From the NCBI GenBank assembly GCA_014860845.1, contig JACZIY010000742.1:1-10132 (forward strand): DNA of 10,132 nucleotides, in the 5' to 3' direction. Source of the DNA: Anaerolineaceae bacterium (GTDB taxonomy: Bacteria > Chloroflexota > Anaerolineae > Anaerolineales > Anaerolineaceae). The position numbers and the translations under genes were made by a program. Shown one piece after another: positions 6,009-10,132 of the stretch. The first letter of the stretch is position 1, and every line of letters begins with the position of its first letter. The notes under the pieces are model-generated. The model worked only from the letters and a program-made list of their open reading frames with translations. It was not told the origin of the DNA and did not search any database.

Positions 6009-6425
6009 ATGGCTTTGAAATCAGAACAACATGCGAAAACACGATCGATTTTAGTAACCATCATTGTTGCATCGGTTGCCTGTTATTGTTTGGGTATTAT
6101 TTTCCTGCAGGTTGGAAATCGTGTCAATCAACCTACAGCTTCCCCAACCATCACAACATCACCTACTCTCACATATACCAGTGCTCCACCTCTCACTCTG
6201 CCATCGCCGGTTATTTTTCCGTCTGCTACTCCATCGGCGACTGTAACTGAAACCTGGACACCAACGGTGACTTTTACTCCATTTGCCACCCGTACCAGAA
6301 CTGTCACCGCTACAGCAACTATAACTGAGACGGAACTACCACCAACAGAAACTAATACATTACCTCCACCTACAATCACGCTACCTGTTGATACACCTAT
6401 TCCTACGGATACAAACTCTCCTTGA
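6009..6425 (+). CDS. Membrane-anchored Thr/Pro-rich protein of unknown function
   Basis: I do not recognise a family. From the ATG at 6009 the protein has 138 aa: a basic N-terminus (MALKSEQHAKTRS), one hydrophobic helix at about residues 14-32 (ILVTIIVASVACYCLGIIFL), and then about 100 residues of low-complexity sequence dominated by Thr, Pro, Ser and Val, such as TWTPTVTFTP and TNTLPPPTITLP. There is no folded domain outside the membrane. Such a tail is typical of cell-surface stalks or linkers and could be O-glycosylated; that is inference. AGGG with a 6-base spacer supports this start over the TTG at 5973, which would add 12 residues. The repetitive T/P coding may come from simple expansion of ACC/CCA-type codons. 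The first M42 gene starts 35 bases after its stop, so the two may share a transcript. Confidence 0.72.
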   Translation: MALKSEQHAKTRSILVTIIVASVACYCLGIIFLQVGNRVNQPTASPTITTSPTLTYTSAPPLTLPSPVIFPSATPSATVTETWTPTVTFTPFATRTRTVTATATITETELPPTETNTLPPPTITLPVDTPIPTDTNSP

Positions 6426-6460
6426 TCAAAGGATAAAAATACCTGATAAAAGGAAGGCAA

Positions 6461-7534
6461 ATGACTGAACTCATAGATACTCTTAAAAAGCTGATCTCAT
6501 TACCAGGGTTGTCCGGTTACGAAACTCCGGCACGTGAAGTAATTAAAACAGCCTGGCAACCTTTGGTAGATGAAATCAGTGTAAGCCCCATGGGAAGTCT
6601 GCATGGATTAAGGCGTGGATCAGGACCTGAACCGCGACCCAGTATTATGTTGGCTGCCCACATGGATGCTATTGGCTTAATGATCACTGGTATTCAAGAT
6701 GGATTGTTGAGATTTACTGAAGTGGGTGGTGTTGACCCACGAATTTTGCCTGGTTTACGGGTAACCGTTCATGGGCGCAGGGATTTACCTGCGATTGTTG
6801 TGCAACCACCTGATTATCTGCTTGATCCAACCCAAAGAGGAAAATCTGTTGGTATGGATCATCTTTTTATCGATACAGGATTAGAAGAGCAGGATGTAAA
6901 TAACCTGATCCGAATTGGTGACCTGGCTTCATTTGCTCAGGAACCTCTTGAGCTATCCGGAAAGACAATTGTGGGTCACAGCCTGGATAATCGTATTTCA
7001 GTGGCTGCAATTACATATTGTTTACAGGAATTACAACATTTGGTTCACTCCTGGGATGTATGGACGGTTGCAACAGCACAGGAGGAAGAAACCTTGGGTG
7101 GTGGGTTTACATCCCCGTTTGAAATTAATCCCACTGTTGCTGTCGCCATTGATGTGACATTTGCGAAAGGGCCTGGTGCAAATGATTGGCGCACAGTCGG
7201 CTTATCCAAAGGCCCGACACTGGCATGGGGCCCCAACGCTCACCCCTATATTCACAAGAAATTTCTGGATGTGGCAGAACAACTCGAAATTCCTTATCAA
7301 AAAGAGTATATTCCCAGGCATTCAGGTACGGATGCATATGCCATGCAAGTGGTGGCAGGTGGATATCCAACGATGGTGATTGGCATTCCATTACGTTATA
7401 TGCACACACCAGTTGAGATGATTGCATTGAAAGATATGGAACGGGCAGGTCGATTATTGGCCGAGACCATTGTCCGGCTTGAGGTTGATTTTATGGAAAA
7501 AATTACCTGGGATGAGGTAAAAGATGAAGAATAA
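6461..7534 (+). CDS. M42 family metallo-aminopeptidase, paralogue 1
   Basis: This 357-aa protein is an M42 (TET-type or FrvX/glutamyl aminopeptidase-like) metallopeptidase, which removes N-terminal residues from peptides using two metal ions, usually as a large cytoplasmic oligomer. Conserved residues by position: H67 and D69 in AAHMDAIG, D176 in HSLDNR, E208 (base) and E209 in AQEEE, D231 in AIDVTF, and H315 in MHTPVEM. GTDAYAMQ (289-296) is the late conserved loop. The spacing is that of the family, and there is no signal peptide. Differences from the other two copies: LDN instead of LDD after the bridging Asp, and GGGF instead of RGA after the catalytic glutamates, so specificity may differ. 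AAGGAAGG precedes the ATG. Its 3' end overlaps the next gene by 11 bases. Members are sometimes mislabelled 'endoglucanase'; the metal residues argue for a peptidase. Confidence 0.92.
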   Translation: MTELIDTLKKLISLPGLSGYETPAREVIKTAWQPLVDEISVSPMGSLHGLRRGSGPEPRPSIMLAAHMDAIGLMITGIQDGLLRFTEVGGVDPRILPGLRVTVHGRRDLPAIVVQPPDYLLDPTQRGKSVGMDHLFIDTGLEEQDVNNLIRIGDLASFAQEPLELSGKTIVGHSLDNRISVAAITYCLQELQHLVHSWDVWTVATAQEEETLGGGFTSPFEINPTVAVAIDVTFAKGPGANDWRTVGLSKGPTLAWGPNAHPYIHKKFLDVAEQLEIPYQKEYIPRHSGTDAYAMQVVAGGYPTMVIGIPLRYMHTPVEMIALKDMERAGRLLAETIVRLEVDFMEKITWDEVKDEE

Positions 7535-8609
7535 TGAAATCTTAAGTCAAATCCCTGAAATTGAAGAAGAACAGATTAAGTTACTCGAAAAGCTTTCCAA
7601 TGCTGTTTCTGTTTCCGGAGATGAGAGCGAAGTTCGTGGTATCGTGATGGAAGAAATCAAAGATTTCGCTGATGATATGCGGGTTGATGCCTTGGGGAAT
7701 GTGCTGGTCACCAGAAAAGCAAGGGTTGAAAATCCAATTCGAGTGATGATCGCTGCCCACATGGATGAAGTCGGGTTTATGTTGGTGGATGATGAAGGAG
7801 AAGGACTTTTTAAATTCGAAATCGTAGGTGGCATTGATAACCGACAATTGGTTGGAAAACCAGTCCTGGTAGGAAAAGATAAACTTCCTGGTGTGATTGG
7901 TGCAAAACCGATTCATTTAACCACCGCCGAAGAAAGAAAAAACCCAATCCCCCTGGAAAGCTTGCGGATCGATGTCGGTCCGGGGAACTCAAAAAAATGC
8001 AAAGTGGGCGATCGGGCTACCTTTGCCACCCGATTTGAAACCTGGGGGCCGAGTTTGGTAGGAAAAGCATTGGATGATCGACTTGGTGTAGCGACCTTAA
8101 TTGAATTCGTCAAGCATACCCCTGAGAATATTGAGTTATTAGCAGCCTTCACTGTGCAGGAAGAAAATGGATTGCGTGGCGCGCGTGTTGCAGCCTATAG
8201 CATGCATCCGGATGTAGCTTTTGTTTTAGACTCCACACCTGCAAACGATTTGCCGGTTTGGGATGATGAAGAGAATGGCCGCTACAATGTGCGTTTAAAT
8301 CATGGTCCTGCTATTTATCGGTTGGATGCAGCTACCCTGTCGGATCCAAGGTTAATAAACCACCTCGTAAAGGTGGGTGATGAATTTAAAATTCCTTATC
8401 AATTCCGACAACCTGGTAAAGGTGGAACGGACGCTGGAGCAATACATAAACAACGGGGTGGTATTCCTTCCGTTTCCATTTCAATACCAGGGAGATACGC
8501 TCATACAGCCGTATTAATTGCCCGAAAAGAAGATTGGAAGAATACTGTAGCTCTGGTATATGCCAGCTTGTGTAAATTAACACGGGATTTGTTTTTAGTA
8601 GATCGATAA
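7524..8609 (+). CDS. M42 family metallo-aminopeptidase, paralogue 2
   Basis: This 361-aa M42 peptidase keeps the full set of active-site residues: H79 and D81 in AAHMDEVG, D184 in KALDDR, E213 and E214 in VQEENGLRGA, D236 in VLDST, and H327 in RYAHT. GGTDAGAI follows the usual late-loop pattern. The residues after the last histidine read HTAVLIARKEDW instead of the usual HTPxEM, so the loop next to the metal site is altered, which may change substrate preference. An N-terminal extension of about 12 residues (KNNEILSQIPEIEEEQ) is longer than in the third copy. The ATG lies inside the end of paralogue 1 with GAGG six bases upstream, so translational coupling is likely. No export signal is seen; it should be cytoplasmic. 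Confidence 0.92.
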   Translation: MKNNEILSQIPEIEEEQIKLLEKLSNAVSVSGDESEVRGIVMEEIKDFADDMRVDALGNVLVTRKARVENPIRVMIAAHMDEVGFMLVDDEGEGLFKFEIVGGIDNRQLVGKPVLVGKDKLPGVIGAKPIHLTTAEERKNPIPLESLRIDVGPGNSKKCKVGDRATFATRFETWGPSLVGKALDDRLGVATLIEFVKHTPENIELLAAFTVQEENGLRGARVAAYSMHPDVAFVLDSTPANDLPVWDDEENGRYNVRLNHGPAIYRLDAATLSDPRLINHLVKVGDEFKIPYQFRQPGKGGTDAGAIHKQRGGIPSVSISIPGRYAHTAVLIARKEDWKNTVALVYASLCKLTRDLFLVDR

Positions 8610-8627
8610 ATTATTAAGAATATTGGA

Positions 8628-8656
8628 TTGATAGTGTCGATGCTTTATTAGAGAAT
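8628..8656 (+). promoter_or_regulatory. Possible internal promoter before the third M42 gene
   Basis: TTGATA (8628-8633, 5/6) lies 17 bases from GAGAAT (8651-8656, 4/6) in the 67-base gap, the longest within the peptidase cluster. It would start transcription a few bases before the AGGAG ribosome site at 8666-8670. The -10 is poor, so this is only a candidate. Confidence 0.25.
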
Positions 8657-8676
8657 ACCGCTTTCAGGAGTGAAGA

Positions 8677-9675
8677 ATGAAATCATTGATTAAAAAATTG
8701 GTAGAAACCGTTGGACCCTCTGGATACGAAGCAAAAATCCGAGAGGTGATTCGTGGGGAAGTCGAGCGTTATGCTGACGAGGTCAGCGTTGATGCGATGG
8801 GTAACCTGATTGTTAAAAAAGGCAAGAAAAAAGAAGGTGGCTTGCGTGTGATGCTCTCCGCTCATATTGATGAGATTGGTGTCATGGTTACCCATGTGGA
8901 CAAGAATGGATTTGCGAGATTTACAACCATCGGGGGTGTGCGTCCACAAACCTGTTATGGTAGCCGTGTCCGTTTTCTGAATGGCACCGTTGGTGTTATT
9001 GGTGGGGAACGACTTGATAACGCCAATCATGTACATGCTATTGAAGCAATGTATATTGACGTTGGAGCAACGAGTGTTGAAGATTGCCCAATAAAAATTG
9101 GTGATGTCGCTGCATTTGATCGTCCTTTTGAAGATTTAGGAAATCGTTTAGTATCAAAAGCCATGGATGATCGTGTTTGCGCAGCCGTGTTAATTGAAAC
9201 GCTTAAGCTTGTGAAAAAGAGTCCGCATGAATTATATTTTGTATTCAGCACCCAGGAAGAAGTAGGATTGCGAGGTGCCACTACAGCTGCTTATTCGATT
9301 GATCCTGATTTAGGGATTGCATCTGATGTCACAATGACCGGAGATACCCCACGTGGCATTAAAATGGATGTGGCATTGGGGAAAGGTCCAGCTATCAAGG
9401 TAAAAGATGGTGGTATGTTAGCAGATCCAAGAGTTGTAGATGCAATGGTACAATGTGCACAGAAACATGAAATCCCATATCAATTAGAAGTATTATTGGG
9501 AGGAACAACTGATGCAAAAGCCATGCAAATTTCACGCGCAGGTATGCCAGCTGGATGTGTTTCAGTACCGACCCGTTATGTTCATACACCATCAGAAATG
9601 GTGGATATCAATGACCTCAATAATGCAGTAAAATTATTAACCGCGTTCATTAGTGAACCTATAAAATTAGCATGA
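8677..9675 (+). CDS. M42 family metallo-aminopeptidase, paralogue 3
   Basis: This 332-aa protein is the shortest and most canonical of the three M42 copies. Active-site residues: H63 and D65 in SAHIDEIGVM, D164 in KAMDDR, E194 and E195 in TQEEVGLRGA, D217 in SDVTM, and H303 in RYVHTPSEM. GGTTDAKAMQ is the conserved late loop. The N-terminus (LIKKLVETVGPSGYEAKIREV) is the family's usual opening. AGGAG with a 6-base spacer supports the start. Expected role: cytoplasmic removal of N-terminal amino acids from oligopeptides. Its stop overlaps the start of the lipoprotein gene as ATGA (9672-9675), which ties peptidase and binding protein together translationally. All three copies differ enough in sequence that they are old duplicates, not recent ones. 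Confidence 0.93.
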   Translation: MKSLIKKLVETVGPSGYEAKIREVIRGEVERYADEVSVDAMGNLIVKKGKKKEGGLRVMLSAHIDEIGVMVTHVDKNGFARFTTIGGVRPQTCYGSRVRFLNGTVGVIGGERLDNANHVHAIEAMYIDVGATSVEDCPIKIGDVAAFDRPFEDLGNRLVSKAMDDRVCAAVLIETLKLVKKSPHELYFVFSTQEEVGLRGATTAAYSIDPDLGIASDVTMTGDTPRGIKMDVALGKGPAIKVKDGGMLADPRVVDAMVQCAQKHEIPYQLEVLLGGTTDAKAMQISRAGMPAGCVSVPTRYVHTPSEMVDINDLNNAVKLLTAFISEPIKLA

Positions 9676-10132
9676 ATTTGAAAAAATCATTTTCGACCCC
9701 ATTAAGAAATTTATTTTTAACAATCAGCCTGTTATCAGTGGTATTGCTGGGCGGTTGTGAATTTCAATTGGATTTTAGAGAATTGGTCAGTCAAATTGTT
9801 GAACAAATTGTTCCGCAATCAGCAATAACAGAGACACCAACGGCAACCTCTCCGACGATCGAATCTACTGATGTGGCGGCGGTAACGCCAACCGCATCAC
9901 CATTATCAGGAGCTGTTGAGCTGATTATTTGGGTTCCACCCCAATTTAATCCTCAATTGGACACACCAGAAAGTGTGTTATTTAGACAAAGGATCGCTGA
10001 TTTTGAAGCCAGCCATGATGATATTTTTATTACAGTGCGTGTAAAAGGTGTGAGTGGCGCAACTGGTTTGTTGGAATCATTAACGATTACCAGTGCAGCA
10101 GCCTCTCAAGCTATGCCAACTTTAGTAGCATT
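9672..10132 (+). CDS. Lipoprotein solute-binding protein (ABC transporter family 1-like), N-terminal fragment
   Basis: The frame starts at the ATG overlapping the stop of paralogue 3 and runs off the right edge after 153 codons. It has a lipoprotein signal: basic start MNLKKSFSTPLRN, a hydrophobic stretch (14-26), and a lipobox LLGGC with C29 as the lipidated residue. A linker with amphipathic EFQLDFRELVSQIVEQIV and a Thr/Pro/Ala-rich part (about 53-77) follows. The mature domain begins VELIIWVPPQF (82-92) and continues RQRIADFEASHDDIFITVRVKG, the typical first beta strand and helix of family-1 extracellular binding proteins ('L-x-x-W ... R-I-x-x-F-E-x-x-H'). Such proteins bring sugars or other solutes to an ABC permease; the ligand cannot be told here. 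There is no Shine-Dalgarno of its own, so translation is probably coupled. The permease genes, if any, lie outside the window. Confidence 0.78.
   Translation, partial: MNLKKSFSTPLRNLFLTISLLSVVLLGGCEFQLDFRELVSQIVEQIVPQSAITETPTATSPTIESTDVAAVTPTASPLSGAVELIIWVPPQFNPQLDTPESVLFRQRIADFEASHDDIFITVRVKGVSGATGLLESLTITSAAASQAMPTLVA

Noticed and set aside
6419..6433. TCCTT-GATCA-AAGGA hairpin over the stop codon of the Thr/Pro-rich gene, considered as a terminator
   Set aside because: It is only a 5-bp A/T-rich stem, with no T-run after it on the plus strand, and the next gene begins 35 bases after the stop.
6128..6460. Long minus-strand frame opposite the Thr/Pro-rich protein
   Set aside because: It is Val/Gly-rich only because it is the complement of Thr/Pro codons. 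It has no start signal or domain, and the plus-strand frame has a good ribosome site and a membrane helix.
6461..9675. Cellulase/endoglucanase call for the M42 proteins
   Set aside because: This is an old database label for the family. The His, Asp and Glu metal ligands and the EE catalytic motif fit a metallopeptidase.

Overview
The window looks like a chromosomal piece of a Gram-type-atypical, AT-leaning bacterium, most likely a member of the Chloroflexota (Anaerolineae-like). This rests on the gene families and on style: a membrane-tethered LCP-type protein, a Thr/Pro-rich anchored protein and a lipoprotein with a TPTAT-type linker, a DUF2905 protein, a ChlI/ChlD chelatase of the fused-family type and tandem M42 peptidases. 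That assignment is inference, not proof. No rRNA, tRNA, IS element, CRISPR array or phage gene is visible, and I see no convincing Rho-independent terminator.

Layout. Positions 1-553, minus strand: the N-terminus of a probable LCP (LytR-CpsA-Psr) protein cut by the window edge, preceded by a small Trm112-like zinc-ribbon gene. Positions 554-738 form a divergent promoter region. Positions 739-1959 (plus) and 1960-3279 (minus) are two different MFS transporters that converge with abutting stop codons. A DUF2905 membrane protein (3340-3576, minus) lies upstream of the second MFS gene and is probably co-transcribed with it. A second divergent region (3577-3772) carries a good sigma70-like promoter and a small hairpin ahead of the chelatase genes.

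Positions 3773-5856 are the most interesting part. A ChlI/BchI-type AAA+ ATPase (369 aa) is followed by a ChlD-type VWA protein in the -1 frame. The two frames overlap at a run of nine A that contains a perfectly phased A_AAA_AAA slippery heptamer, and the ATPase stop codon lies one codon past it. The VWA frame has no ATG, GTG or TTG codon before position 4915, and that ATG has no Shine-Dalgarno. The arrangement predicts two products from one gene by programmed -1 frameshifting: the ATPase alone (369 aa) and an ATPase-VWA fusion (694 aa). This would be an instance of the chlD frameshifting described for cobalt chelatases rather than a wholly new system; a homopolymer sequencing error is the main alternative.

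Positions 6009-10132, all plus strand: a 138-aa membrane-anchored Thr/Pro-rich protein of unknown function, then three tandem, diverged M42 metallopeptidases that all keep the metal-binding and catalytic residues, then a lipoprotein solute-binding protein cut by the right edge. Short gaps and overlaps (11 nt between the first two peptidases, ATGA between the third and the lipoprotein) suggest one transcription unit. A plausible joint role is use of peptides in the cytoplasm with substrate capture at the membrane, but what the binding protein binds cannot be read from the fragment.
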